A stretch of DNA of 64,000 nt from Actinomyces sp. oral taxon 897 (GCF_002999235.1 NZ_CP027236.1:186001-250000); one strand, 5' to 3'; positions 8,594 through 17,290 are shown, numbered from the stretch's first letter. Notes: generated by a model not told the origin, from the letters alone. Translations and numbers: made by a program.

Positions 8594-9411
8594 TGCCGGA
8601 GAAGAACAGCACCTGGACCCCGCAGGATCCCGTTATCGAGCTGCGTGGCGCCCACGTCGTCCACAAGTCACGCACCGGCAGCCTCCTGCGGCCTGACAAG
8701 GTCCACGCGGTCAACGACGTCTCCCTGACTGTGCGCCGTGGCGAGACCCTCGGCCTGGTGGGGGAGTCGGGGTGTGGGAAGTCCACCACCGCCCGCCTCA
8801 TGGTGGGGCTCCAGGCGCCTACCGCGGGCGAGGTCTACTTCAAGGGCAGGAGGCTGGGGCACCGGGCGTCCGACCGCAGGGCCCTGGGGCGCTCGGTCTC
8901 CATGGTCTTCCAGGACCCGGCCACGGCGCTCAACCCCCGCATGGTCGTGCACGACACGCTCATTGACCCGCTCAACGTCCACGGCGTCGGCAGCCCCAGG
9001 GAGCGCGAGGCCAAGGTGCGCGACCTGCTCCACCTGGTAGGCCTGCCGCCCAGCGCCCTGGACGTGCTGCCCCGGCAGATCTCCGGCGGGCAGCGCCAGC
9101 GCGTGGCCATTGCCCGCGCCCTGGCCCTGGACCCGGATATTATCGTGGCCGACGAGCCCACGAGCGCCCTGGACGTCTCCGTGCGCGCCCAGGTGCTCAA
9201 CCTCCTGCAGGACCTCAAGGCGAGCCTGGGCCTGGGTCTGGTGTTCATCAGCCACGACATCAACACCGTGCGCTACGTCTCCGACCGGATCGCCGTCATG
9301 TACTTCGGCAGGATCCTGGAGCTGAGCACCACCGAGGAGATCTTCGCCAACCCCCAGGAGGAGTACACCCGCACCCTGCTGGGTGCCGTGCCCTCCCTCC
9401 TGGACCGCTGA
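8593..9411 (+). CDS. ABC transporter ATP-binding protein, DppF/OppF type (probable sialic acid importer)
   Basis: Second ATPase of the importer, 272 residues. Walker A GESGCGKS lies at about residue 56, signature ISGGQRQR at about 163, Walker B IIVADEPTSALD after it, then the H-loop SHDI. It forms a heterodimer with the ATPase half of the preceding fusion protein. The ATG overlaps the previous stop by one base. A strong hairpin follows the gene, so the transporter operon ends here and nanA starts from its own promoter. Confidence 0.9.
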   Translation: MPEKNSTWTPQDPVIELRGAHVVHKSRTGSLLRPDKVHAVNDVSLTVRRGETLGLVGESGCGKSTTARLMVGLQAPTAGEVYFKGRRLGHRASDRRALGRSVSMVFQDPATALNPRMVVHDTLIDPLNVHGVGSPREREAKVRDLLHLVGLPPSALDVLPRQISGGQRQRVAIARALALDPDIIVADEPTSALDVSVRAQVLNLLQDLKASLGLGLVFISHDINTVRYVSDRIAVMYFGRILELSTTEEIFANPQEEYTRTLLGAVPSLLDR

Positions 9412-9423
9412 GACGACGGCGGA

Positions 9424-9475
9424 CCTGGCGGTACCGAGTGGGCCCTGGGCACGGGGCCCGCTCGGTACCGCCAGG
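9424..9475 (+). terminator. Strong terminator hairpin after the transporter operon
   Basis: A 22-bp stem (9424-9445 with 9454-9475, one G.T pair) and an 8-nt loop start 13 bases after the transporter stop codon. The right arm ends in GGTACCGCCAGG, and GGTACCGCCAGGG recurs near 9524. The rest of the 9412-9834 gap holds no recognisable gene until the nanA promoter. Confidence 0.85.
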
Positions 9476-9775
9476 GGCCTGCGCTTACCAGGGCGGGTAC
9501 GCGTACGCAGCGGAGCCGCGGCCGGTACCGCCAGGGCCCGCGGCTGCCGGCACCGGGCCCCGGTGCCCGACCGCGTCCCACGGCCTCGTGCCACCCCGCA
9601 GATCCCGCAGACAGTGCACGGCGCACCCGAGCTCGCCCCGGCGCCTTCGGCCCGGGCCCCCGCCACGACCCGCCGGATGTCGTGGACGGGGTGGAGGTCG
9701 CGGACGGAGCGCGGTCCGCGGTCACCGCGATGCGACCCGCCGTCCGCTGCTGGTGCCCCGGCACGGCATGTCTGG

Positions 9776-9806
9776 CATAATCAGATATCCGACGTCAGAC
9801 GTCGGA
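9776..9806 (+). promoter_or_regulatory. nanA promoter with perfect 19-bp GntR operator
   Basis: TCCGACGTCAGACGTCGGA at 9788-9806 is a perfect inverted repeat (9+1+9) centred on GTCAGAC. CATAAT at 9776-9781 is a good -10 box, so the operator would cover the transcription start. This is the best copy of the motif also found near 3606, 3645 and 5369, and the strongest evidence that uptake and catabolism form one regulon. Confidence 0.8.
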
Positions 9807-9834
9807 AACACACTCGACGAGGAGAACTACTTCT

Positions 9835-10755
9835 ATGGACACCCGCTTCACCGGCGTCATCCCCCCGGTCGTCACCCCCTTCACCGTCCAGGGTGAGATC
9901 GACCTCGAGAGCCTGGACAGGCTTATTGACGTCCTTATCGAGGGAGGTGTCACCGGCCTGTTCTCCATGGGCTCCACCAGTGAGGTGGCCTACCTCACCG
10001 ACGCCCAGCGTGATGTCGTCGTGGGACGCACCGTCGAGCGCGTCGCCGGGCGCGTGCCCGTCCTGGTGGGGGCTATCGACACCACCGCCGGCCGGGTCGT
10101 GGAGCAGGCCAGGCGTGCCGCCGCCCTCGGCGCCGACGCCATCGTGTCCACCTGCCCCTTCTACGCCCTGAACTCCGAGGCCGAGTACGCCGCCCACTTC
10201 CGGGCCGTGGCCGCGAGCGTGGACCTCCCCCTGTTCGCCTACGACGTCCCCGTGCGCCTGGGCGGCAAGAAGCTCTCCCGCGACCTCCTGGTGGGCCTGG
10301 GAAGCGAGGGCGTCCTGGCCGGCGTCAAGGACTCCTCCGGTGACGACGTCGCCTTCCGCCGCCTGGTCATGGCCAACGAGGACGCCGGCCACCCCCTGGC
10401 GCTCCTGACCGGCCACGAGCTCGTCGTGGACGGCATGCTCCTGCTCGGGGCCGACGGAGTCGTGCCCGGGTACGGCAACGTCGAGCCCCGTGCCTACCGT
10501 GACCTGTGGGACGCCGCCGTCGCGGGGGACTGGGCCCGGGCCCGCCGGATCCAGGACGAGATCGCCCGGAACTTCGAGTGCGTCTTCGCCGTCACGGGCC
10601 GCTCCGGGGACGCCACCGGGGTCGGGGCCTTCAAGACCGCCATGGCGGCCCTGGGCACCATTGCCACCGCCACCATGGCCTTCCCCGTCGAGCCCCTGGA
10701 GCCCGCGAACGCCCAGGCCGTCCTGGCCGTCCTGAGGAAGAACGGGCTCCTGTAG
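9835..10755 (+). CDS. nanA: N-acetylneuraminate lyase (DapA superfamily)
   Basis: Class I aldolase that would split sialic acid into N-acetylmannosamine and pyruvate; 306 residues, the usual length. The TIM barrel shows the Schiff-base lysine K165 (AGVKDSSG), the catalytic tyrosine Y136 (FAYDVP) and the carboxylate-binding motif GSTSE at 46-50. These positions match Y137, K165 and S47/T48 of E. coli NanA almost exactly. The usual lyase motif is GSTGE; here the fourth residue is Ser. Start ATG 9835 follows GAGGAGAA. Neighbouring nanK and nanE make the lyase call much more likely than dihydrodipicolinate synthase. Confidence 0.88.
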   Translation: MDTRFTGVIPPVVTPFTVQGEIDLESLDRLIDVLIEGGVTGLFSMGSTSEVAYLTDAQRDVVVGRTVERVAGRVPVLVGAIDTTAGRVVEQARRAAALGADAIVSTCPFYALNSEAEYAAHFRAVAASVDLPLFAYDVPVRLGGKKLSRDLLVGLGSEGVLAGVKDSSGDDVAFRRLVMANEDAGHPLALLTGHELVVDGMLLLGADGVVPGYGNVEPRAYRDLWDAAVAGDWARARRIQDEIARNFECVFAVTGRSGDATGVGAFKTAMAALGTIATATMAFPVEPLEPANAQAVLAVLRKNGLL

Positions 10756-10896
10756 GGCCCCTGCGTACGGCCCGGGCCGGGCTGTCCGCGCAGGTGGCGA
10801 CCACGTAGCGGGGCGGTGCGCGCATCGCCGCCCCGCTACGCTGGGACCTGGAGCCAGACGCCCCACCCGGACACGGAATCGAGAGGACCGAAGGTC

Positions 10897-11898
10897 ATGA
10901 GTACCACCGACGCCGCCCCGCCCCTCTCCACGCCCCTGGTCGTGGGGGTGGACCTGGGCGGGACCAAGATGGCGGCCGCCCTGGTCACCGCGGACGGCGC
11001 GCTGGCCGGCCCCCTGGCCTCCGTGCCCACCCCCGCCCGCAGCGGCCCGGAGGCGGTGCTCGACGCCATTGCCTCGGTGGTCGACACCGTCGTGTCGGTT
11101 GGCACCCACCAGGCCCCCGGCGCGCCGGTGACCGTCAGCGCCGTGGGCGTGGGCAGCGCGGGCGTGGTCAACGTCTCCACCGGCACGATCGTCTCGGCCA
11201 CCGACGCCATCACCGGCTGGACCGGCACGTCGGTCGCCACCGGGGTCCGCTCCCGCCTTATCGCCCAGGGCTACGGGGACATGCCCGTCCACGTCGAGAA
11301 CGACGTCGACGCCTACGCCGGGGGAGAGGCCTGGCTGGGCGCCGGACGCGACGCCAGCTCGGTCCTGGTCGTCGCCGTGGGGACCGGGGTGGGCGGGTCC
11401 GTGGTCATTAACGGCACCACCGTGCGCGGCGCCCACTACGTCGCCGGGGAGATCGGGCACGTCCCCGCCCCGGGGGCCGAGAACGAGATGTGCACCTGCG
11501 GGCGCCGTGGCCACCTGGAGGCCATTGCCGCAGGCCCCCAGATCCACCGCCGCTACCTGGCCGCGGGCGGGGACCCGGAGGTGGCCAACGCCTTCGAGGT
11601 CGAGCAGCGGGCCGACGCCGGGGACCCCATCGCCTCCCTGGTCTACCGTGACTCCGCCATCGCCCTGGGCAAGGTCCTGGCCGGGGTGGTCGCCGTCCTG
11701 GACCCCGAGCGCGTGGTCCTCTCCGGGGGCCTGGCCCGCGCCGGGGAGCTGTGGTGGGCGCCCCTGCGCGAGACCTTCCGCGCCGAGCTCATCGACCCCC
11801 TGGCGGACGTACCCCTCGTACGCGCCGAGCTGGGTACCAACGCCCCCATTATCGGCGCCGCCCGCGGCGCCCTCAGGCTCCTGGGCGCCACCGCCTGA
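10897..11898 (+). CDS. nanK: ROK-family sugar kinase, probable N-acetylmannosamine kinase
   Basis: Would phosphorylate N-acetylmannosamine with ATP; 333 residues. The N-terminal phosphate motif GVDLGGTKMAAAL (about 15-27), the sugar-binding ENDVDAYAGGE and the catalytic aspartate region are present. The zinc motif reads CTCGRRGHLE, with His where many ROK proteins have the third Cys; His also serves as a ligand. Start ATG 10897 was chosen by its AAGG and the start of similarity; the frame runs upstream to 10816. It lies between nanA and nanE, which sets the substrate; sequence alone would also allow glucokinase or N-acetylglucosamine kinase. Confidence 0.82.
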   Translation: MSTTDAAPPLSTPLVVGVDLGGTKMAAALVTADGALAGPLASVPTPARSGPEAVLDAIASVVDTVVSVGTHQAPGAPVTVSAVGVGSAGVVNVSTGTIVSATDAITGWTGTSVATGVRSRLIAQGYGDMPVHVENDVDAYAGGEAWLGAGRDASSVLVVAVGTGVGGSVVINGTTVRGAHYVAGEIGHVPAPGAENEMCTCGRRGHLEAIAAGPQIHRRYLAAGGDPEVANAFEVEQRADAGDPIASLVYRDSAIALGKVLAGVVAVLDPERVVLSGGLARAGELWWAPLRETFRAELIDPLADVPLVRAELGTNAPIIGAARGALRLLGATA

Positions 11899-11937
11899 GA
11901 GCGCCCGCCGGGACCCCCCACTGCCAAAGGAAGACAC

Positions 11938-12627
11938 ATGACCAGCCTCCACCCCGTCCTCGCCGCCCTCAAGGGGGGCCTGATCGCCTCCGCCCAGGCC
12001 TACCCCGGTGAGTCCATGCGCGACCCCCGTACCATGGACGAGGTCGCCCAGGCGTGCGTGGCCGGGGGCGCCGTCGGCATCCGCGCCCAGGGCCTGGCGG
12101 ACCTGGCCCTCATCAACCAGCACGTGGACGTCCCCGTCATCGGCCTGTGGAAGGACGGCCACGACGGCGTCTTCATCACCCCGACCCTGTCCCACGCCAT
12201 TGCCGTGGCCGCTACCGGCAGCCAGATCGTGGCCCTGGACGCCACCCGGCGTCCCCGCCCCGACGGCCTGACCCTCGCGCAGACCGTCGTCGGCCTCAAG
12301 GACGTCTTCCCCGAGATCCTGGTCATGGCGGACTGCGGGTCCCTGGAGGACGCCCGGGCCGCCCAGGACGCGGGTGCCGACGTCATCGGCACCACCCTGG
12401 CCGGGTACACCGGGGAGCGGCCCCGCACCGAGGGCCCCGACATTGAGCTCATTGACCAGGTCGCCGCCATCGCCCAGGTCCCCCTCATCGTGGAGGGACG
12501 GGTGCACACCCCCGCCCAGGCCGCCCAGGCCATGGACCACGGTGCCTTCGCCGTGGTGGTCGGGACCGCCATCACCCACCCGACGACGATCACCTCCTGG
12601 TTCGTGGAGGCGGTCACCCGACGCTAG
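11938..12627 (+). CDS. nanE: N-acetylmannosamine-6-phosphate 2-epimerase
   Basis: Converts ManNAc-6-phosphate to GlcNAc-6-phosphate; 229 residues, the normal length for NanE. The TIM-barrel motifs are clear: GLIASAQAYPGESM near the start, GLWKDGHDG, the catalytic region IVALDATRRPRP, LVMADCGS, and PLIVEGRVHTP followed by VVVGTAITHP at the phosphate site. An AAAGGAAG stretch precedes the ATG. It is the last gene before a strong hairpin at 12693, so nanA-nanK-nanE form one short operon under the operator at 9788. The product needs NagA (not in this window) and then NagB (16453). Confidence 0.93.
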   Translation: MTSLHPVLAALKGGLIASAQAYPGESMRDPRTMDEVAQACVAGGAVGIRAQGLADLALINQHVDVPVIGLWKDGHDGVFITPTLSHAIAVAATGSQIVALDATRRPRPDGLTLAQTVVGLKDVFPEILVMADCGSLEDARAAQDAGADVIGTTLAGYTGERPRTEGPDIELIDQVAAIAQVPLIVEGRVHTPAQAAQAMDHGAFAVVVGTAITHPTTITSWFVEAVTRR

Positions 12628-12692
12628 GACGTCGGGCACACAGACCTTGTGAGGCCGCCGGGTACGGCGGACCTTCTCAAGGGTGGGGAACA

Positions 12693-12728
12693 CCGGTGGG
12701 GCGTGTCTGTCTGGACGCGCCCCACCGG
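12693..12728 (+). terminator. Terminator hairpin after nanE
   Basis: A 15-bp stem (12693-12707 with 12714-12728, one G.T pair) around a 6-nt loop. The remaining sequence to 13040 is GC-rich with no gene seen; a more AT-rich patch just before hup (12955-13005, with CATACC and CATAAC) probably holds the hup promoter. Confidence 0.85.
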
Positions 12729-13039
12729 CGTCCCGTCCCGGGGCCGTCCGGGCTCCACGTAGCGCGTTCCCGGGGCCGGGTAGGGGGGCGCTGCGCCCCG
12801 TAGCGTGGGCGACCTGTGCAGGCCAGGTGGGGTCGGGGCGGGCGCCGGGGCGGCGGGGTACCCGCCGGGACGTGTGACTGGCGCTACGCTACGGTCCCTC
12901 CGGGGCGCCACCCGGGCCGTGATCCGCGTCCGCCACGCCGGGATAGGGGCGTCATACCTGGCAAAATGGACTTTCTGCGCATAACGTGACACCAGCGGCG
13001 CCGCCATCGAGGCGCCGACCGACTACCGAGAGGCAACAC

Positions 13040-13321
13040 ATGTCCGTCAACCGCACTGAGCTCATTGCCGCCATCGCTGAGAAGGCTGGTCTGACCAAGA
13101 CCGACGCCGACACCTTCCTCGGCGCCTTCCAGGACGTCCTGGTGGAGAACGTCGCCAAGGGTGAGGCCGTCAAGATCACCGGTCTCATGGGGGTCGAGCG
13201 CGTCGAGCGCGCCGCCCGCACCGGTCGCAACCCGCGCACGGGCGAGGAGATCCAGATCCCGGCCGGCTACGGCGTCAAGCTCACTGTCGGCTCCGCCCTC
13301 AAGAAGGCCGTCCAGGCCTGA
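13040..13321 (+). CDS. hup: HU-family nucleoid DNA-binding protein
   Basis: Small basic dimeric DNA-bending protein of 93 residues, the standard HU length. It begins VNRTELIAAIAEKAGLTK and has the flexible arm signature RTGRNPRTGEEIQIPAGYGV. GAGAGG lies seven bases before the ATG at 13040. It lacks the long Lys/Ala-rich tail of mycobacterial HupB. Codon use is that of a highly expressed gene, and a clean terminator follows, so it is monocistronic. Confidence 0.96.
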   Translation: MSVNRTELIAAIAEKAGLTKTDADTFLGAFQDVLVENVAKGEAVKITGLMGVERVERAARTGRNPRTGEEIQIPAGYGVKLTVGSALKKAVQA

Positions 13322-13350
13322 GCCCCACCCGCGTCCCTGACGCGGTCCGG

Positions 13351-13386
13351 CAGCGCGCCACCCAGCGGTGGCGCGCTGCTCTTATT
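13351..13386 (+). terminator. Intrinsic terminator of hup
   Basis: Perfect 12-bp stem CAGCGCGCCACC / GGTGGCGCGCTG (13351-13362 and 13367-13378), 4-nt loop CAGC, then CTCTTATT, one of the few T-rich tails in the window. Confidence 0.92.
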
Positions 13387-13673
13387 GGCCCTACCTCCTC
13401 CCGCGCCAGCGGCCCCGACCCCGTCCTGGCCGTGGTGCCCGACGGCGGCCAGGGCGGTGGGGCGGCCGGGGCGGTCCTGACGCCACCCCGGACCGCGTCG
13501 ACCACCGGGTAGCGGGGCGGCGGCCGTCTGCCCGTGGGCACCGCGGAGGGGGCTCCGAGCCTCCCCCTGGAGCCGGGCCAGGGGAGACCACCTCCCCGGC
13601 ACCACGGAGGGGGCGCAGCTGCCTCGTCCTCGAGGAGGAGGTCGGCACCCGGCGTCCGCCCTACCGTAAGGGC

Positions 13674-14537
13674 ATGACAGACGTCACGGTGAAGCCGTCC
13701 CCCGACGGCGTCCCTAGCCACTCCGCCCCTCCTGCACCGGGTGCCACTGCACCCTACGCGCACGGTGCTCACCCAGGTACCAGCGCCCTGGCCCTCCAGG
13801 GCCTGTACAAGGCCTACGGACAGACCCTGGCGGTGAACGACCTCTGGCTGGATATCCCCGCGGGCAGCCTCTACGCCATGGTGGGCCCCAACGGCGCCGG
13901 CAAGACCACCACCCTGTCCATGGCCACCGGCCTGCTCACCCCCGACTCCGGGCGCGCCCTCGTCCACGGGGTGGACGTGTGGGCCGAGCCCGTCCGCGCC
14001 AAGGCCCTCATCGGGGTCCTGCCCGACGGCCTGCGCACCTTCGACCGGCTCAACGGCCTGGAGCTGGTCACCTACTCCGGGCTCCTGCGCGGCACGGACC
14101 GGGACACGGTGGTACGTCGCGCCACCGAGCTCCTCCACGTGCTGGAGCTGTGGGAGGCCGGGACCACCATGGTGGCCGACTACTCCGCGGGCATGCGCAA
14201 GAAGGTCCACCTGGCCTGCGCCCTGGTCCACTCACCCAGCGTCCTGGTCCTGGACGAGCCCTTCGAGGCCGTGGACCCGGTCTCCGCCCAGACCATCCAG
14301 GCGATCCTGACCGACTTCGTGCGCGCAGGCGGCACCGTGGTCATCTCCAGCCACGTCATGGCCACCGTGGAGCGCCTGTGCGACCACGTGGCCGTCATTA
14401 ACGCCGGACGGGTCGTGGCGGCGGGGACCGTCGCCGAGGTGGCCGACGGCATGGACCTGGACCAGCGCTTCGCCCAGCTCGTGGGTGCCCGGGTACGGAC
14501 GGAGGGGCTGTCGTGGCTGCGACCCTCGTCCGACTGA
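13674..14537 (+). CDS. ABC transporter ATP-binding protein, exporter type
   Basis: ATPase of 287 residues. After a Pro/Ala-rich N-terminus of about 40 residues come Walker A GPNGAGKTT (about 72), an unusual signature YSAGMRKK in place of LSGGQ, Walker B VLVLDEPFEAVD and the switch His in SSHVM. Such DUF-like signatures are common in ABC-2 exporter ATPases. The ATG at 13674 lies close behind TACCGT, suggesting a leaderless transcript. The next gene starts 25 bp before this one stops and encodes a membrane protein, its likely partner. Substrate unknown. Confidence 0.88.
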   Translation: MTDVTVKPSPDGVPSHSAPPAPGATAPYAHGAHPGTSALALQGLYKAYGQTLAVNDLWLDIPAGSLYAMVGPNGAGKTTTLSMATGLLTPDSGRALVHGVDVWAEPVRAKALIGVLPDGLRTFDRLNGLELVTYSGLLRGTDRDTVVRRATELLHVLELWEAGTTMVADYSAGMRKKVHLACALVHSPSVLVLDEPFEAVDPVSAQTIQAILTDFVRAGGTVVISSHVMATVERLCDHVAVINAGRVVAAGTVAEVADGMDLDQRFAQLVGARVRTEGLSWLRPSSD

Positions 14538-16252
14538 GGTGGCGTCTGACCCTCAACGCCGTGCGGAGCAGCGTCTGGGCCGTTATCGGCCTCCTGGCGG
14601 GCGGGGCGTACGCCGTCGGCGCAGTCAGTGTCCTGACCGGTGGGGCCGTCCTCCTGGGGGCCGCCGGTGACGTCACCAGCGTCTCCCTGGTCCTGGGGGC
14701 CCTCGGTGCCCTCCTCGTCGCGGGGTGGACCCTTGTCCCGCTGCTCCTGACCGGCCAGGACGGGACCCTGGACCCCCGCGCCCTGGCGGCCTGGGTCGCC
14801 CCCTCCCGCACCCTGGCCCGGGGCCTGCTCGTGGCGGCCGCCTGCGGGCTGCCGGGCCTGGCCACCGGCGTCGTCTGCCTCCTGCCGCTGCTGGTGTGGG
14901 CCCTGTCCGGGCAGTGGGCGGCGGTCGCCTCCGCCCTGGTCATGGCCCCGGTGGCCCTGGCCACCTGCGTGATCCTCTCGCGCGTGGTCGTCACCGCCGC
15001 CGGACTGTCCACCACCCGCAGGGGCCGGGACAGGGTCGCCCTGGTGGCAGTGGCGGCGGTGCTCCTGGGCTCACTGGTCCCGAGCCTGCTCAACGGCCTG
15101 GCCCTGGGCGAGGGGCTGGAGGCGCTGCGCCCCGTGGCCCGCGCGGTGGGGCTGACCCCCCTGGGGTGGACCTTTGCCGTGCCGGGCCTGGTGGCCACCG
15201 GTCAGTGGGCCCTGGCCGCGGCCTGCGCCCTGGGGGCGGTGGCGCTCCCGGTGCTGCTCATGGCCCTGTGGTACCGGGTCGTCCGCCGCGTCATGGTGAC
15301 CCCCGTCAGCGGCTCCGGCCCCTCCCACGGCTACGCGGTGGTCACCAGGAAGCCGGACAGGTCCTCGTCGGCAGCCGGTTCCGCCGGTGACGCAGCCGGC
15401 ACCGACGCCGACAGCCTGGTGGACGTCCTGCCCTGGGCCCGGCGCCTGGGGCGTCTCATGCCCGTCCCCGCCGCCGCCGTGGCCGCACGCTGCCTGCGCT
15501 ACTGGCGCACCGACCCGCGCTACCTCGCCCAGCTCCTGGGCCTGTGCCTGGTCCCCGTGCTGCTCGTGGTCGTGGTGGCCGTGGGCCCCGCGGCGGGTAC
15601 CAGCGTGGTGGGGCACCTGGCCTGGGGCGGCGCCCCGGCCGGGCTCCTGGCCCTGCCCGTCGTGCTCGGTCTCCTGACAGGATGGAGCCTCCACGACGAC
15701 CTCGGCTACGACTCCACCGCCCGGTGGAGCCACCTCAGCGCCGCCCTGTGCGGGCGTGACGACCTGCTGGGCCGTATCGTGGCCGCCGCCCTGTGGCAGA
15801 TCCCCGTCATCGTGGTGTCCACGCTCCTGGTCGCGGGGTGGACAGGGCACTGGCGCTGGGTGCCCGTGGTCCTGGGGACGGCCCTGGCCCTCCTGGGCTG
15901 CGCCTACGGCTGGTCCGCGGTCACGAGCGTCCTCATGCCCTACGAGGTCAACGCCCCGGGGGACAGTCCCCTGCGCTCGCGGACCAGCGGCACGGCGCTG
16001 CTGGCCTCCCTGGTCCAGATGGCGGGGTGGGTGGTCCTGGCCGCCGTCACCGCCCCGGTCTGGGGGGCCGGGATCCTCGTCGTCCTGGCCGGCTCCTGGG
16101 CCTGGGGTACGGCGGTGGCCCTGCTGGGCCTGGGGTGGGGGCTGGCCGGCACCTGCCTGGGCGTCCACCGTGCGGGCGTACTGCTGGAGCGGCGCGGGGC
16201 CCGGCTACTGGCCACCATCCGTTCCTGGCCCGGGCACGACCAGCCCGGCTGA
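14513..16252 (+). CDS. Large multi-spanning membrane protein, partner of the upstream ATPase
   Basis: Integral membrane protein of 579 residues with roughly twelve hydrophobic segments, beginning VRLRWRLTLNAVRSSVWAVI and ending with a long hydrophobic block. It overlaps the ATPase gene by 25 bp from a GTG start, so the two are probably translationally coupled and form an ABC-2-type exporter. A soluble stretch of about 50 residues near 265-315 (SSSAAGSAGDAAGTDADS) separates two halves, suggesting an internal duplication. I do not recognise a specific family or substrate. Confidence 0.75.
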   Translation: MAATLVRLRWRLTLNAVRSSVWAVIGLLAGGAYAVGAVSVLTGGAVLLGAAGDVTSVSLVLGALGALLVAGWTLVPLLLTGQDGTLDPRALAAWVAPSRTLARGLLVAAACGLPGLATGVVCLLPLLVWALSGQWAAVASALVMAPVALATCVILSRVVVTAAGLSTTRRGRDRVALVAVAAVLLGSLVPSLLNGLALGEGLEALRPVARAVGLTPLGWTFAVPGLVATGQWALAAACALGAVALPVLLMALWYRVVRRVMVTPVSGSGPSHGYAVVTRKPDRSSSAAGSAGDAAGTDADSLVDVLPWARRLGRLMPVPAAAVAARCLRYWRTDPRYLAQLLGLCLVPVLLVVVVAVGPAAGTSVVGHLAWGGAPAGLLALPVVLGLLTGWSLHDDLGYDSTARWSHLSAALCGRDDLLGRIVAAALWQIPVIVVSTLLVAGWTGHWRWVPVVLGTALALLGCAYGWSAVTSVLMPYEVNAPGDSPLRSRTSGTALLASLVQMAGWVVLAAVTAPVWGAGILVVLAGSWAWGTAVALLGLGWGLAGTCLGVHRAGVLLERRGARLLATIRSWPGHDQPG

Positions 16253-16385
16253 GGGCCCAGGGACCGGCCTGACGTCGCCCTCGGCGGCGCGACCAGCCTG
16301 GCAGGGGCCCGGGACCAGTCCGCCAGGACCCACCGGCAGGGCGTCAATAACGTCCTGGCTGACTCAGTGGCATACGATTCAATCA

Positions 16386-16409
16386 GAAGCACGCACTGAG
16401 GTGTGCTTC
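16386..16409 (+). promoter_or_regulatory. Palindrome upstream of nagB
   Basis: GAAGCACGC (16386-16394) and GTGTGCTTC (16401-16409) form an inverted repeat with 8 of 9 matches around ACTGAG. CATACGATT just upstream (16371-16379) resembles a -10 region. It could be an operator for an amino-sugar regulator or a hairpin in the nagB leader. It is unlike the GTCAGAC operators of the nan genes, which suggests separate control. Confidence 0.5.
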
Positions 16410-16452
16410 GCGCGCCCAGCGCCCCGTACGTCCACATAGTGAAGGAAGCACC

Positions 16453-17193
16453 GTGGAGCTCATTGTCCTGGACACCGCGGAGGCCATTGCCTCCCGCGCC
16501 GCCGACGCCATTGAGGCCCTCCTGGCCTCCAAGCCCAACGCCATCCTGGGGACCGCCACCGGTTCCAGCCCGCTGCCCCTCTACGACGAGCTCACCCGCC
16601 GCTACGAGGCCGGGCGCATCTCCTTCGCCCAGGTCGAGGGCTTTATGCTCGACGAGTACGTGGGCCTGCCCGAGGGGCACCCCGAGCGCTACGCCACCTT
16701 CATGGAGCGCAACCTGCGCTCCCGCGTGGACATGCGCCCCGGCTCCCTGCACGGCCCCGACGCCCTGAGCGAGGACCTCCAGGCCGCCTGCGACGCCTAC
16801 GAGGCCGCCATGGCCGCCGCCGGCTACTGCGACCTGCAGATCCTGGGCATCGGCGCCGACGGCCACATCGGCTTCAACGAGCCCGGCGGCCCCCTGGACT
16901 CCACCACGCACATCGACAAGCTCACCGAGCAGACCCGCCGTGACAACGCCCGCTTCTTCGACGGCGACATCGACGCCGTCCCCACCCGCTGCATCACCCA
17001 GGGGCTGGGCACGATCATGAGGGCGCGCAAGCTCGTGCTCATCGCCACCGGTGAGAACAAGGCCGAGGCCGTCGCCCACCTGGTCGAGGGGGAGATCGAC
17101 CCCCGCTGGCCCGCCACCGTCATGCAGAACCACGCCGACGCCCTGGTCCTGGTGGACCCGGCGGCAGCCAGCCTGCTCAGGCAGCGGCACTGA
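16453..17193 (+). CDS. nagB: Glucosamine-6-phosphate deaminase
   Basis: Converts glucosamine-6-phosphate to fructose-6-phosphate and ammonia; 246 residues, the short form without the C-terminal allosteric tail region of E. coli NagB (266). Visible are the phosphate-binding GTATGSSP near residue 35, the catalytic aspartate in FMLDEYVGLP, the active-site loop GIGADGHIGFNEP (Asp, His and Glu) and LIATGENKAEAV. The GTG at 16453 follows GAAGGAAG. It supplies the last step of sialic acid and GlcNAc breakdown, 4 kb away from nanE and behind its own promoter region. Confidence 0.93.
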   Translation: MELIVLDTAEAIASRAADAIEALLASKPNAILGTATGSSPLPLYDELTRRYEAGRISFAQVEGFMLDEYVGLPEGHPERYATFMERNLRSRVDMRPGSLHGPDALSEDLQAACDAYEAAMAAAGYCDLQILGIGADGHIGFNEPGGPLDSTTHIDKLTEQTRRDNARFFDGDIDAVPTRCITQGLGTIMRARKLVLIATGENKAEAVAHLVEGEIDPRWPATVMQNHADALVLVDPAAASLLRQRH

Positions 17194-17210
17194 GCCGCCG
17201 GTCCCGCTGC

Positions 17211-17290
17211 CGCCAGACCGGCGCCCGTCCGCCAGACCTGTCCGCCAGACCCGTCCTGCGGACCGGAGGCGGCCAGGCGCCGGTCTGGCG
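17211..17290. repeat. Inverted repeat with short direct repeats downstream of nagB
   Basis: CGCCAGACCGGCGCC (17211-17225) is perfectly inverted at 17276-17290. The 50-nt loop has two further copies of GTCCGCCAGACC. The whole could fold into a terminator for nagB; the repeats also suggest slippage or a small mobile repeat. Confidence 0.6.

Noticed and set aside
3681..9411. Dipeptide or nickel importer as the function of the ABC transporter
   Set aside because: The family allows it, but the shared operators with nanA, the GntR neighbour and the SatABCD-like fused subunit make sialic acid more likely; it remains unproven.
9835..10755. Dihydrodipicolinate synthase (dapA) as the identity of the lyase gene
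   Set aside because: Tyr136, Lys165 and the GST motif positions match NanA numbering, and the operon context (nanK, nanE, sialate-type transporter) favours N-acetylneuraminate lyase.
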